Below, one piece after another: positions 33,861-42,866 of a stretch of 64,000 nucleotides of DNA. This stretch comes from Streptomyces buecherae (GTDB lineage Bacteria; Actinomycetota; Actinomycetes; Streptomycetales; Streptomycetaceae), in NCBI RefSeq assembly GCF_014295035.1, contig NZ_CP060404.1:3250501-3314500 (forward strand), written 5' to 3'. Below the pieces are notes generated by a model. It had not been told where the DNA came from and did not search any database. It saw only the letters and a list, made by a program, of their open reading frames with translations. How positions within the stretch are numbered: position 1 is the stretch's first letter; each line of letters starts with the position of its first letter. The position numbers were made by a program, and so were the translations under genes.

Positions 33861-34253
33861 TCACCGAACCCCAGGCAGCCTACGCGCCACGCGCCGCACC
33901 CCGGAGCGCCGCCGGCCCGCCGGCGGAACGCTCGGTTCCGGGGACGCGGCGGCACGCTCCCGGTGCGCGGCGACCCGGGGCAGGGTGATCCCCTCGGCCG
34001 CCGCGGTGACCTCGACGGCCCGGGCGGCCAGCGAGAGGCCGATCTCCTCCAGCGCGTAGACGGACTCGATCAGCAGGGTCTCGGCCGTCGCCGCCATCGC
34101 CTCCCCGCAGCGGTTCTGCTCGGCCACGTCCTCCGGGCCGCGCGCCTCGTCCATGCTCTCCAGCCGGGCCCGCAGCTCCTCGTGCCGCCGCTCCAGGTCA
34201 TGGACGCGGCGCACCGCGCGCAGGATCTCCGCATCGGTCGGCGTAACGATCAT
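33861..34253 (-). CDS. Hypothetical helical protein
   Basis: 130 residues, not recognised. Residues 1-90 are alanine/glutamate/arginine-rich and strongly helical (ILRAVRRVHDLERRHEELRARLESM), consistent with a coiled coil. The last ~40 residues are basic and proline-rich. There is no signal peptide or membrane segment. GAGGGAG precedes ATG 34253. It is followed 16 bp later by the exonuclease III gene, so a shared transcript is likely, but a functional link to repair is not established. Confidence 0.62.
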   Translation of the reverse strand: MIVTPTDAEILRAVRRVHDLERRHEELRARLESMDEARGPEDVAEQNRCGEAMAATAETLLIESVYALEEIGLSLAARAVEVTAAAEGITLPRVAAHRERAAASPEPSVPPAGRRRSGVRRVARRLPGVR

Positions 34254-34464
34254 GGTGCTCCCTCTCAGCGCGCTGGCCACCTACATCGAGAGGGAGGAGA
34301 AATCCGGGCACCACGCCCACATAAGTCCGCAAAAAGTGACCAACGTCTCAGCTCGCCCAGCGCAACCCGGCAGCACCCGGCCCCGGCCACGCCCGGCCGC
34401 GCGCCGCGCCCGCGAACGGCCGCCGAGGGGCCCGTAAACCGGTGGCTCCGCATCGACGCGTCCG

Positions 34465-34470
34465 TACGAT
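34465..34470 (+). promoter_or_regulatory. -10 box for a leaderless transcript
   Basis: TACGAT ends seven bases before the ATG at 34478, the spacing expected for a transcript that begins at the start codon. There is no ribosome site in between and only a weak -35. Confidence 0.45.
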
Positions 34471-34477
34471 TACCAGA

Positions 34478-34957
34478 ATGCAGATCGTGCCCGTGCCGTA
34501 TGACCACCCCGATGTCGCGCACCTCGACGACCTGGTGCAGCGGGAGTACGTCGAGCGCTACGGCGAGCCCGACGACACCAAGCTCCAGGCCCACGAGTTC
34601 GACCCGCCGAGCGGCCTGTACCTGCTCGCCTACGACGCGGACGGCACCCCGATCGCCAGCGGCGGCTGGCGGTCGCAGGACCAGAGCGACGAGGGGTACG
34701 CGGACGGCGACGCGGAGCTGAAGCGGATGTACGTGGTGCCCGCGGCGCGCGGCCGGGGGCTGGCCCGCCGGATACTCGCCGCCCTCGAAGCCGACGCCCG
34801 CGCGGCCGGCCGCACCCGCATGGTCCTGGAGTCCGGCACCGAACAGCCGGAGGCGCTGACGCTGTACGCCTCGTGCGCGTACGTGCCGCACGAGCCGAAG
34901 TTCGGCCTGTACCGCTTCCACGACGAGAGCCGCTGCTTCGTCAAGCCCCTCGGCTAG
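34478..34957 (+). CDS. GNAT family N-acetyltransferase
   Basis: 159 residues. The acetyl-CoA motif is in LKRMYVVPAARGRGLARRILAALE (R-G-R-G-L-A), and the motif B region reads MVLESGTEQPEALTLYASCAYV. Length and order are typical of single-domain GNAT proteins. It should acetylate a small amine; substrate unknown. Start ATG 34478 is supported by the start of homology (MQIVPVPYDHP) and a TACGAT -10 box seven bases upstream. It stands alone before the phosphotransferase gene. Confidence 0.82.
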   Translation: MQIVPVPYDHPDVAHLDDLVQREYVERYGEPDDTKLQAHEFDPPSGLYLLAYDADGTPIASGGWRSQDQSDEGYADGDAELKRMYVVPAARGRGLARRILAALEADARAAGRTRMVLESGTEQPEALTLYASCAYVPHEPKFGLYRFHDESRCFVKPLG

Positions 34958-35046
34958 CGTTCCGGGCACCCGGGCCGCGCCCCGGCCCGGTCGCCCGTCC
35001 GGTACGGGCCGCGCGGCCCCCACCCCCGACGAACGGCGCCCCGCCC

Positions 35047-36015
35047 ATGCGACCGCTGCCCACGCCGCACGCCCTGCGCCAACTCCTGGCAGCCGCCGGC
35101 CTGTCCGGGCCGGCGGCGGAGCCGCGCCGCATTGACGAGGGTGGCGAGCACGCGTCCTGGTGGGTCGGCGAGGACCACGTGCTGCGGCTGGCCCGCGACC
35201 GGGCCGGCGCCGCGCGGCAGCGGCGCGAGAGCGCGCTGCGCGACCTGCTCCGCGCGCGCCTTTCGGTCGCGTTGCCGGCCAGCGTCGGGCGCGGCGAGTG
35301 GGCGCCCGGCCTCACCTTCACCCTCGACACCCGGCTGCCCGGAACCAGCGCGGAGGCGCGCCCGCTCTCGCGGGCCGGCGAGGCGGACCTCGCCGCGCTG
35401 CTGGCCGGGCTGCGCGCCGTGGACCCGGCCGACGCGGCGGCGCTCGGCCTCCCGTACCAGCCGCCCCGCCCGCTGGCACAGCCATGGCGCGCGGCCGTCG
35501 CTGTCGCCGAACGGCTGCTGGACGACGGCGAGTTCACGCCAGACCAGTACGCCGCGCTCGTCACGGAAGCCGCCCCGGCCACGCCCGCCGCTCGCCCGTC
35601 GGTTCCACGCCACTCGGCGCCGCCCACATCGGCCGACCGCGACGAGCGCACGCCCGACGTGGCGGACTCGACGACGGCCCCGGAGCCGGTCGCGTGCCTC
35701 TGCCACCTCGACATCAAGGGCGAACACCTGCTGGTCAGCGACGACGGGCGGGTCACCGGCGTGCTCGACTGGACCGACGCGGCCATCGGCGACCCGGCGG
35801 AGGACATCGCGGGCCTGGCCATCGCCGTGGGCGCGCCGACCGCCGCTCGCGCGGCCGAACGCGCCGGCCACGGCCCGGCGGTGCGCCGGCGCGGCCTGCT
35901 GCTCGCGCGGTACGACACGTTGGTCCGGCTCGCCGACCGGCTGTACGGGGACGACGACAGCCCGTTGCCGTTGCTGCGCGCCCAGCGGGACCGGGCCTGG
36001 CGCGCGACGCCGTAG
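35047..36015 (+). CDS. Aminoglycoside phosphotransferase-like kinase
   Basis: 322 residues with the APH/choline kinase fold. The catalytic loop reads CLCHLDIKGEHLLV, with H-x-D and a lysine, and the metal segment is VLDWTDAAIGDPAEDIAGL. The Asn normally found after the catalytic Asp is replaced by His, a variant known in this Streptomyces subgroup. A ~40-residue Pro/Thr-rich insert interrupts the middle (about 178-215). It probably phosphorylates a small hydroxylated molecule, with no evident antibiotic link. ATG at 35047 lies in GC-rich leader without a strong ribosome site. Confidence 0.78.
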   Translation: MRPLPTPHALRQLLAAAGLSGPAAEPRRIDEGGEHASWWVGEDHVLRLARDRAGAARQRRESALRDLLRARLSVALPASVGRGEWAPGLTFTLDTRLPGTSAEARPLSRAGEADLAALLAGLRAVDPADAAALGLPYQPPRPLAQPWRAAVAVAERLLDDGEFTPDQYAALVTEAAPATPAARPSVPRHSAPPTSADRDERTPDVADSTTAPEPVACLCHLDIKGEHLLVSDDGRVTGVLDWTDAAIGDPAEDIAGLAIAVGAPTAARAAERAGHGPAVRRRGLLLARYDTLVRLADRLYGDDDSPLPLLRAQRDRAWRATP

Positions 36016-36164
36016 CCGCGTGCGGTCATTGCCCCACTCGGCGTATAACGCCTGCTCCGAGGCGTCGCAAGCGAGATCCCAACTGGGTGGCCCCTAAAAG
36101 TAATCCGTAGACTCATCGCACGCCGTGCACACCGTGGACGGCCAGCGACGAGGGAGCGAGCACG

Positions 36165-36980
36165 ATGGCCAAAAACGGTTACCCTGCGGACCGCATCAAC
36201 ACCCAAGAGGCGCACTCCGCGCGCGTGTACGACTACATCCTGGGCGGCAAGACGAACTACGTCGTCGACCAGCAGGCCGGCGACGCGATGTGTCAGGAAT
36301 GGCCCGCGATGCCCGTACACATGCGGGAGAACCGGTTCTTCATGCACCGGGCCGCGCAGTACCTCGCCCGCGAGGAGGGCATCCGCCAGTTCCTCGACAT
36401 CGGCACCGGCATCCCCACCGAGCCCAACCTGCACGAGGTCGTCCAGCGCACCGCCCCCGACTCGCGCGTCGTCTACGTCGACAACGACCCGATCGTGCTG
36501 ACCCATGCTCAGGCGCTGCTGGTCAGCACGCCGGAGGGACGCACCGCCTACATCGACGGCGACATGCGCGACCCCGCCGCCATCCTGGCCGCCCCCGAGG
36601 TCGCCGACACGCTGGACCTCACGCGGCCGGTCGGCCTGATGATCATCGGCATCGTGCACTTCCTGCTCGACGAGGACGACGCGATGGGCATCGTCCGCCG
36701 CCTGCTCGACCCGCTCCCCTCCGGCAGCTTCCTGGCCATGACCATCGGCACGGCCGACTTCGCGCCGGAGGAGGTGGGCCGCGTGGCCAGCGAGTACGAG
36801 AGCCGCGGCATGCCCATGCGGCTGCGCACCCGGGCCGAGGCCGAGGCGTTCTTCACCGGCCTCGACCTGGTGGAGCCGGGCGTCACCCAGGTGCACTACT
36901 GGAAGCCGGACGCGGACACCGACCCGAACATCGACGACCGGGACATCGCCATGTACGGCGGCGTCGCCCGCAAGAACTGA
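36165..36980 (+). CDS. Family-19 SAM-dependent methyltransferase (DUF574)
   Basis: 271 residues, the usual size. N-terminal RINTQEAHSARVYDYILGGKTNY and NRFFMHRAAQYLAREEGIRQFLDIGTG (SAM motif I) with YVDNDPIVLTHAQALL (motif II) and GLMIIGIVHFL are characteristic of the actinobacterial family-19 methyltransferases, abundant in Streptomyces and of unknown substrate. No signal or membrane region. Single gene with a TAGACT -10-like box about 60 bp upstream of the ATG. Confidence 0.87.
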   Translation: MAKNGYPADRINTQEAHSARVYDYILGGKTNYVVDQQAGDAMCQEWPAMPVHMRENRFFMHRAAQYLAREEGIRQFLDIGTGIPTEPNLHEVVQRTAPDSRVVYVDNDPIVLTHAQALLVSTPEGRTAYIDGDMRDPAAILAAPEVADTLDLTRPVGLMIIGIVHFLLDEDDAMGIVRRLLDPLPSGSFLAMTIGTADFAPEEVGRVASEYESRGMPMRLRTRAEAEAFFTGLDLVEPGVTQVHYWKPDADTDPNIDDRDIAMYGGVARKN

Positions 36981-37056
36981 GCCCCGCCACGGGCCCGCGG
37001 CCCGACACGGGCCCGCCGCCGCCCGCTCCCGCCACCCGCGCCGCCGCCCCGTCGCG

Positions 37057-38124
37057 TCAGGCGGGGCGGCGGGCCGGCCGCGCCCCGCCCGGCCAGTCGC
37101 TGTAGAACTGGCGGGCCCACCGGCGGTACTTCGTGATCGGCCCGTCCCCCTGCGCCAACCTCGGGTGCTCCAGGTAGGTGTTGTGCGCCCAGATGGGGAG
37201 GTCGCGGTTGGTCTCGAAGGTGCTGAACCAGGCGAGCGGCCCCGGCACCAGGGCGGCCAGCGTCCGGGCGGTACCGCGGTGGCGCACGCCCGCGAACCGT
37301 ACGGAGAGGGCCAGCCGCATCTCGATCCGCACCGGGTCCAGCGGCACCACGCAGAACCACGCGCGCATCTCCATGTCGATGGCCGGAATGGTCGTCTCGG
37401 CGATGAACACGCCGAGCCCCTGCACCGTCGCGCGCAGCGTGGGAGCCGAGGAGAACAGCGCGTTCTTCTTGCCGCCCACCCGCACGAGGCGGTACACGGA
37501 CGTCATGCGCGGCCCCTCGAACCGGGGTTCCTCCACCATCCGCACGGCCAGTCGGTGGATGGGCGTGAAGTGCCCGGTGTCGATGACGTTCTCCATGAAG
37601 TCCTGCGGGTGCGCCACGAGCGTGCGCACGAGGCAGCGGACCGGCCCGAACCCCTCGGCCGCCGGCGGGGCCGTCACCTCCCACGACGGGGGTTCGCCCC
37701 GGGCGTGCCACCACACGAAGACCAGCCCGGCGACCTCCCGGCTCGCCACCGCGCCCAGCCTCGCTTTCGGCGGCGGCGTGCCGTACCCGGTCCGTACGCA
37801 CTCGCCCTCCGGCCCGAACGCGAAGTGGTGGAAGGGGCAGACGAGTTCCTCGTCCCGCACCCGGCCGCCGTGGCCCAGGTGCGCGCCCAGGTGCGGACAG
37901 AACGGCCGCACCGCGCGCAGCCGCCCGCTCCGCGTGCGGTAGACGACCACGTCCTCGCCCATCAGCCGGCGGGTGAGCACGCGCCCGGGCCGCAGCTCCG
38001 CGCTGCTGGCGACCGCGAACCAGCCGTCGGGATAGGGCGGGGGCGCCGCCGGGCGCGGAACGGCGGGCGAGGGCGGCACGGTGGGCGACGGCGGTCTGGT
38101 GCGGTCCGGCTTCGACAGGCTCAT
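37057..38124 (-). CDS. Rieske non-heme iron oxygenase
   Basis: 355 residues. The Rieske [2Fe-2S] ligands are C76-x-H78 and C96-x2-H99 (FCPHLGAHLG and CPFHHFAF). The mononuclear iron triad region is N179, D182, H185, H190 in MENVIDTGHFTPIH. The layout resembles 3-ketosteroid 9-alpha-hydroxylase oxygenase and the cholesterol 7-desaturase group. It needs a separate reductase, none of which is encoded nearby. A proline-rich N-terminus precedes YPDGWF. ATG 38124 has GGAGGG upstream. Divergent from a MarR gene, which probably controls it. Confidence 0.85.
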   Translation of the reverse strand: MSLSKPDRTRPPSPTVPPSPAVPRPAAPPPYPDGWFAVASSAELRPGRVLTRRLMGEDVVVYRTRSGRLRAVRPFCPHLGAHLGHGGRVRDEELVCPFHHFAFGPEGECVRTGYGTPPPKARLGAVASREVAGLVFVWWHARGEPPSWEVTAPPAAEGFGPVRCLVRTLVAHPQDFMENVIDTGHFTPIHRLAVRMVEEPRFEGPRMTSVYRLVRVGGKKNALFSSAPTLRATVQGLGVFIAETTIPAIDMEMRAWFCVVPLDPVRIEMRLALSVRFAGVRHRGTARTLAALVPGPLAWFSTFETNRDLPIWAHNTYLEHPRLAQGDGPITKYRRWARQFYSDWPGGARPARRPA

Positions 38125-38353
38125 GGAGAGACCCTCCAGCTCAGATGTCACTCGGTTTCCGCGCCAGGTCCGACAACCGGAGCCGGCCCCGCCGCGCGGG
38201 CTCACCTCAGCGTCACGCCGGCCCGCGCACCACGGTGGCCCTTCGGGCGGGACTCACCGGAAGACGTGAAACGGGAGCGCGGCGGGTTTAGCCGGGCACC
38301 GCGCGCAGAAGCCCGGCCCCGTGGCGGGAGTGCCCCGCCGAGGCTGCCGCGGA

Positions 38354-38419
38354 CCGGCGTACGCCCACCCGTGGGCCGGCGCACGCCCACCCGTGGGCCG
38401 GCGCGTTCCCGCCCATGGG
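38354..38419. repeat. Three tandem 22-bp repeats with internal palindromes
   Basis: Units at 38354-38375, 38376-38397 and 38398-38419 start CCGGCG. The first two contain CCCACCCGTGGG and differ by one base; the third is diverged. The head-to-tail palindromes upstream of a MarR gene suggest an operator array. Confidence 0.7.
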
Positions 38420-38427
38420 GCGTGCGC

Positions 38428-38438
38428 GAGACAGTCTC
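38428..38438. promoter_or_regulatory. Dyad operator GAGACAGTCTC
   Basis: Perfect 5-bp arms around one central base, located 25 bp upstream of the TACGAT box (38463-38468) that could drive a leaderless marR transcript from GTG 38476. Confidence 0.5.
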
Positions 38439-38466
38439 AAACAACACTGGTTTTTCCGCCTTTACG

Positions 38467-38943
38467 ATGGAAGCCGTGCACGACAAGCCGCCCAAGGGGC
38501 CCGCAACCGCCGCCGACCCGACCACCGACGACACCGCCCTGGGCACGCTCCTGGCCGCCGCCCACCAGCGCTGTCGCCAGGCGTTCAACCGCGGACTGCG
38601 CGCCGCCGGCATCGAGGCCCGGCACTTCGCCGTCCTGCGCGGCCTGGCCCAGCACGGGCCCGTCAGCCAGCGGGAGTTGATCGAACTCCTCGACGTGGAC
38701 AAGTCGGCCATGGTCCGGATCATCGACGATCTGGAGCGGCAGGGCCTGGCCGAGCGCCGCCGCGCCGTGCACGACCGCCGCGCGTACGCGGTCCGGCTCA
38801 CCACCGAGGGCGAGCAGCGCCTCGCGGCCCTGCAGGAGATCGCCGTCCCCATCGGCCGGGAACTCTTCGGCTGGCTCGCGCCCAAGGACCGGGAACGCCT
38901 CGTGACCACCCTCCGCCAACTCGCCTGCAAGCCGGCCCGGTAG
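38467..38943 (+). CDS. MarR family regulator
   Basis: 158 residues. The winged helix reads HFAVLRGLAQHGPVSQRELIELLDVDKSAMVRIIDDLERQGLAERRRAVHDRRAYAVRLT, a textbook MarR domain with the DRR-A wing. It should bind the tandem palindromes upstream and control itself and the divergent Rieske oxygenase. Two starts are possible: ATG 38467, or GTG 38476, which would be the first base of a leaderless transcript from TACGAT at 38463-38468. The protein is complete and otherwise typical. Confidence 0.86.
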   Translation: MEAVHDKPPKGPATAADPTTDDTALGTLLAAAHQRCRQAFNRGLRAAGIEARHFAVLRGLAQHGPVSQRELIELLDVDKSAMVRIIDDLERQGLAERRRAVHDRRAYAVRLTTEGEQRLAALQEIAVPIGRELFGWLAPKDRERLVTTLRQLACKPAR

Positions 38944-39104
38944 CCCGCACCGCACCCGACCCGGCCACCCGACTCGCCTACCGCGCGGCGCCCGACCTTC
39001 CCGGCCATCGGCCGCCCCGTCACCGTCACCGGCCTGCCCCGCGCCGGTAGGCCCCGAAGCCCGCGCGCAGGCACGCCCGGTCGCCCGGTCGCCCGCTCCC
39101 GGCG

Positions 39105-40016
39105 TTACGGCTGGGCGTGCCGCGCGGACGGGAACCGGTGCGTCATGAAGGGCGTGCTGGTGATGAACGTCCGGAACGCGCGGGCCGCCTCGGACAGGTG
39201 GGCGTCCCGGTGCCAGACCAGGGTCAGCACCCGGTGGCAGTCGGGCGCGTCGATACGGACCCAGGTGACCGGGGCGCGTATGCCCTCCTGGCGCGAGATG
39301 GCGGGGACCAGCCCGATGCCGAGGCCCGCGCCGATCAACTCCCCGCTGGCCCCCGGCTCGTCGGCCTCGCAGGAGATCTGCGGGGTCAGCCCCTCGGCGG
39401 CGAAGAGCCGGTCGAGCAGCGCCCGGGGCCAGTTGCCGGGCCGGCTGACCACGAACGACTCGTGCGCGAGTTCGGCGACCCGCACGCTGCGCCGACCCGC
39501 CAGCCGGTGCCCGTACGGCACGGCGAGCAGCACCTCCTCCCTGGCCAGCTCGACGCACTCCAGGCCGGTCCCGGTCAGCGGCTGCGAGGCGACACAGAAG
39601 TCCACCTCCCTGGCCCGCAGCCGGCGTTCCATCTCCACCGCGTTGGACTGGTAGAGCCGCACGTCGGCGGCGGGGTGGGTGGCGCGGAAGCTGCCGAGCG
39701 CGCGGGCGAGGGTCAGCAGCGTCTCGGCGGTCACGGTCACCCGGCCAAGGCCGCGCTCGCGGGCGTCGGCGACCGCGCGCCGCGCGTCGTCGAGTTCGCT
39801 GAGCGCGCGCTCGACGTGGCGCAGGAACAGCGCCCCGTACTGGTTGAGCCGGATACGGCGGCCCTGCCGGTCGAAGAGTTCCGTGCCCAACTCGGCCTCA
39901 AGGCGGGCGATGGTACGGCTCACCGACGGCTGCGCGACGTGCAGTTCCTCCGCGGCCCGACTGATGTGCTCGAAGCGGGCCACGGCCCGGAAGTAGCGCA
40001 GTTGCAGCAGGTCCAT
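39105..40016 (-). CDS. LysR family regulator
   Basis: 303 residues. MDLLQLRYFRAVARFEHISRAAEELHVAQPSVSRTIARLEAELGTELF is the LysR helix-turn-helix. The effector-binding domain follows (VTAETLLTLARALGSF, REEVLLAVPYGHRLAG, GLGIGLVPAISRQEGI). GGGGGAG precedes ATG 40016. It lies between convergent marR and a same-strand exonuclease gene; no obvious target operon adjoins it, so its regulon is unknown. Confidence 0.87.
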   Translation of the reverse strand: MDLLQLRYFRAVARFEHISRAAEELHVAQPSVSRTIARLEAELGTELFDRQGRRIRLNQYGALFLRHVERALSELDDARRAVADARERGLGRVTVTAETLLTLARALGSFRATHPAADVRLYQSNAVEMERRLRAREVDFCVASQPLTGTGLECVELAREEVLLAVPYGHRLAGRRSVRVAELAHESFVVSRPGNWPRALLDRLFAAEGLTPQISCEADEPGASGELIGAGLGIGLVPAISRQEGIRAPVTWVRIDAPDCHRVLTLVWHRDAHLSEAARAFRTFITSTPFMTHRFPSARHAQP

Positions 40017-40127
40017 CGCTCCCCCACCCATGCCGTCGTGATCATCATGACACGGGCGGAACGGGGCGGTCCGCCCGGCCGCTGGCCGCCGTCTGGCCAC
40101 CCGACTGGCGACCCGGCTGGCCGCCCG

Positions 40128-40805
40128 TCAGGCAGGCGCGCCCGGGGCGTCCCCGCCCGGCCAGGCGTCCCGCGCGAGCAGGTCGAGGACGAGCGCGCCG
40201 ATGTTCCACGCGTCGTCCTCGCCCCTGTGGTGCCGCCCCTCCAGCGGCAGCCCCGCGAGTTGCAGGGCGCGCGCCATGCCGGGCCGCCTGGCCAGCCCGT
40301 ACGCGTCGGCGAAGACCGCCTTGGCGTTGGTGTGCCGGCCCGAGAACGGGTAGCGGGCCGGCCCGCGCTCGCACTGCCGGGCGAACTGCTTGCGGTCGTA
40401 GTCGCCCCAGCTCACCCACGCCCGGGTGGCCGCCCGGTGCTCGCGCGCCAGGGTCGCGCAGGCGTCGGCGAACGGCATGCCCCGCTCCACCTCGGCCTGG
40501 GTGAGCCCGGTCAGCTCCGTACAGAACGCGCTCACCGTGGACCTGGCCGGGCGCACCAGGAGCCGGTGCCGCGCCACCCGCTCGCGGGCCACGGTGTCCA
40601 CAACGCACAGGCCGATCTCGATGATCTCGCTGACCTGGCCCGGCGGCGCCTGCCCGGACCAGCACGTCGCCTCCACGTCCACGACGTTCACCAGCCGCCC
40701 GTACGCCTCCTCCTCGGTCGCCCCGGCGAGCCGGGCCGGCTCGTGGCCTCCGCCACGCGTGCCCCGTCCGGCCGTCCGCTCGTCGTACGCCTCGTTCGTC
40801 GTCAC
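40128..40805 (-). CDS. 3'-5' exonuclease (DEDDh type)
   Basis: 225 residues. The three exonuclease motifs are present: VVDVEATCW (Exo I, D-x-E), SWGDYDRKQF (Exo II region) and HHRGEDDAWNIGAL (Exo III with the H-x4-D of the DEDDh subtype). The layout is that of KapD/ERI-1-like 3'-5' exonucleases acting on RNA or DNA. SEIIEIG and HRLLVRPA also fit. Start GTG 40805; the ~35 N-terminal residues before VNVVDVEA are poorly conserved in type and may be trimmed. It is divergent from the amidase gene. Confidence 0.84.
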   Translation of the reverse strand: MTTNEAYDERTAGRGTRGGGHEPARLAGATEEEAYGRLVNVVDVEATCWSGQAPPGQVSEIIEIGLCVVDTVARERVARHRLLVRPARSTVSAFCTELTGLTQAEVERGMPFADACATLAREHRAATRAWVSWGDYDRKQFARQCERGPARYPFSGRHTNAKAVFADAYGLARRPGMARALQLAGLPLEGRHHRGEDDAWNIGALVLDLLARDAWPGGDAPGAPA

Positions 40806-40983
40806 GCTCGCCGACCCTAGGGACCCGCCCGCCGGCCCTCACCCGAATTTCCCCGCCCGGCGCCACCCACACCCACCCACACCCGCCGACACTCACCCCC
40901 GTCCACACTCACCCAGCCGGGCCCGGAGGCGCCGCGGGACGTAACCAGCCGGGAGGGGCGCGCGGCGATGACTTTCACAACGA

Positions 40984-40995
40984 GGCGCATGCGCC
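40984..40995. promoter_or_regulatory. Perfect palindrome upstream of the amidase gene
   Basis: GGCGCATGCGCC, 49 bp before the amidase ATG, in the 238-bp divergent gap. The gap also contains CACCCAC-rich simple sequence (about 40863-40918). Function unknown. Confidence 0.35.
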
Positions 40996-41043
40996 GTGTG
41001 GCGCTCTTGCGTCGGGGCGCCGGCGTGTAGTCCGCTAACGCCC

Positions 41044-42642
41044 ATGAGGAAGAGGAGCGTTGCCACGCTGATCACCGCCTTGCTCGCGGGGTCCCTTCTG
41101 ACCGGCGCGCCGAGCCCCAGCGCGGAGGCCGCCGACACCCGCACCGACAGTGCCCCACCAGCGGACTCACCCCCGAGGCTGGGGGTCGATCTGGACACGG
41201 TGACCATCCCGGAGCTCCAGGCCCGGATGGCCGACGGCTCGCTGACCCCGTCGGCCCTGACCCGCGCCTACCTGTGGCGCATCAAGACCGTCGACCCCAA
41301 GGTCAACGCGGTGCTACGGACCGACCCGACCGCCCGCCAGCAGGCCGCCGCCAGCGACGCCCGACACCGTGACGGCACCACCCGCGGCCCGCTCGACGGC
41401 ATCCCCGTACTCATCAAGGACAACGTCGACACCCGCGGCCTGGCCTCCACGGCCGGCTCGCTCGCGCTCGCCGACCGCCCGCCGAAGACCGACGCGGCGC
41501 TGGTCACCCGGTTGCGGGAGGCGGGTGCCGTGATCCTCGGCAAGGCCAACCTCTCCGAGTGGGCCAACTTCCGCGCCGCCAAGCCCACCTCCGGGTGGTC
41601 CGCGGTGGGCGGCCAGACCCACAACCCGTACGTCCTCGACCGCAACCCGTGCGGCTCGTCCGCCGGCTCCGGCGCCGCGCTGGCCGCCTCGCTGTCCCAG
41701 GTCGCGATCGGTACCGAGACCGACGGCTCCATCGTCTGCCCGGCCGGCATGAACGGGGTGGTCGGCCTCAAGCCCAGCCTCGGCCTGGTCAGCGGGGACG
41801 GCGTGGTGCCCATCTCCGCCGAGCAGGACACCGCTGGCCCGATGGCGCGCAACGTGATCGACACGGCGCTCACCCTCGCCGTCCTCAGCGACCACGACGC
41901 CGCCCACCGGAACAGCCCCGCCACCGACCCCACCCGCCCCGGCGACCTGCGCGGCAAGCGCATCGGCCTGTGGCGCCTGCCGACGCTCGGCCCGAAGGTG
42001 GACGCCCTGATGGTCCGTACGGCGCAGAAGCTGCGCTCCGCCGGCGCCGAGGTCGTCGAGGTGACCCCGCCGTACCAGGACCGGCTGGCCGAGTTGGAGT
42101 TCCCGGCGCTGCTCAGCGAGTTCCACCGGGACATCGACGCCTACCTCGCCACCCGCGAGGGCGGCCCGCGCGACCTCGCCGAACTCATCGAGTTCAACCG
42201 CGACCACCCCGAGGAGCAGACCTGCTTCAGCGGGCAGGAGCTGTTCGAGAGCGCCCTGGCGGCGCCGCCCACGACCGACCCGGAGTACCGGGCGACGCGC
42301 GCGGAGCTGAAGGACCTCTCGCGGCGCTCGATCGACGAGACGCTGGCCAAGTACCGGCTGGACGCCATCGCCGCGCCCACCAACCCGCCCGCCTGGACCA
42401 CCGACTGCGCCCGTGGCGACAACGACGTGATCCCCTCCTCCACCCCCGCGGCCGTCTCCGGGTACCCGTCGCTGTCCGTGCCGGCCGGCTTCGCCGACGA
42501 ACTGCCCGTCGGCCTGCTCCTGACGGCCGGCAACCACCAGGACGGCAAGCTGCTGTCCCTGGGCTCGGCCGTCGAGTCCCGCCTCGACGCCTGGCGCGCC
42601 CCGCGCTACCTGCCGACGGTGGGCCCGGACCCCGTGCGATAG
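41044..42642 (+). CDS. Secreted amidase (amidase signature family)
   Basis: 532 residues. A Sec signal peptide is clear: MRKRSVA, a hydrophobic stretch and APSPSAEA-ADT as probable cleavage site (about residue 30). The amidase signature Ser-cisSer-Lys triad is visible: K in PVLIKDNVDT, the glycine/serine loop GSSAGSGAA, and TETDGSI. It should hydrolyse an amide outside the cell; substrate unknown. The ATG is near a GTAGTCCGCTAACG leader without strong ribosome site. Single gene. Confidence 0.88.
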   Translation: MRKRSVATLITALLAGSLLTGAPSPSAEAADTRTDSAPPADSPPRLGVDLDTVTIPELQARMADGSLTPSALTRAYLWRIKTVDPKVNAVLRTDPTARQQAAASDARHRDGTTRGPLDGIPVLIKDNVDTRGLASTAGSLALADRPPKTDAALVTRLREAGAVILGKANLSEWANFRAAKPTSGWSAVGGQTHNPYVLDRNPCGSSAGSGAALAASLSQVAIGTETDGSIVCPAGMNGVVGLKPSLGLVSGDGVVPISAEQDTAGPMARNVIDTALTLAVLSDHDAAHRNSPATDPTRPGDLRGKRIGLWRLPTLGPKVDALMVRTAQKLRSAGAEVVEVTPPYQDRLAELEFPALLSEFHRDIDAYLATREGGPRDLAELIEFNRDHPEEQTCFSGQELFESALAAPPTTDPEYRATRAELKDLSRRSIDETLAKYRLDAIAAPTNPPAWTTDCARGDNDVIPSSTPAAVSGYPSLSVPAGFADELPVGLLLTAGNHQDGKLLSLGSAVESRLDAWRAPRYLPTVGPDPVR

Positions 42643-42787
42643 CCGCCCCGCCCCCCACACCACCGACTCCATCGGTCCCACACGCGGCGGCCGGCCCCAC
42701 CCGGGGGTCGGCCGCCGCCCCTTTCCCCGGCCGCCCGCCCCTCCCCGACCCGCCTTCCCGAACCCGCGAGAAAATCCTCGCCCACCA

Positions 42788-42814
42788 TGTCGAGAACCCG
42801 TGCCCGGCTCCGTC
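42788..42814 (+). promoter_or_regulatory. Predicted ECF42-type promoter
   Basis: TGTCGA (42788-42793), a 17-nt spacer, then CGTC (42811-42814), about 50 bp upstream of the DGPF gene. This fits the -35 TGTCGA / -10 CGTC motif described for ECF42 sigma factors, which are encoded by the second gene of this unit. Confidence 0.65.
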
Positions 42815-42866
42815 CCCGCCGTGAACGCGACCACAATGGGCCGCACCAGCTCCAAGGAGAACCACC

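Larger units (their letters stand above)
38125..38466. other. Divergent control region, Rieske oxygenase and MarR genes
   Basis: This 342-bp region has no gene. It carries three tandem palindrome-containing repeats (38354-38419) and the dyad GAGACAGTCTC (38428-38438) close to the MarR promoter. The Rieske promoter must lie in the left half, where no clear boxes can be made out. Confidence 0.6.
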
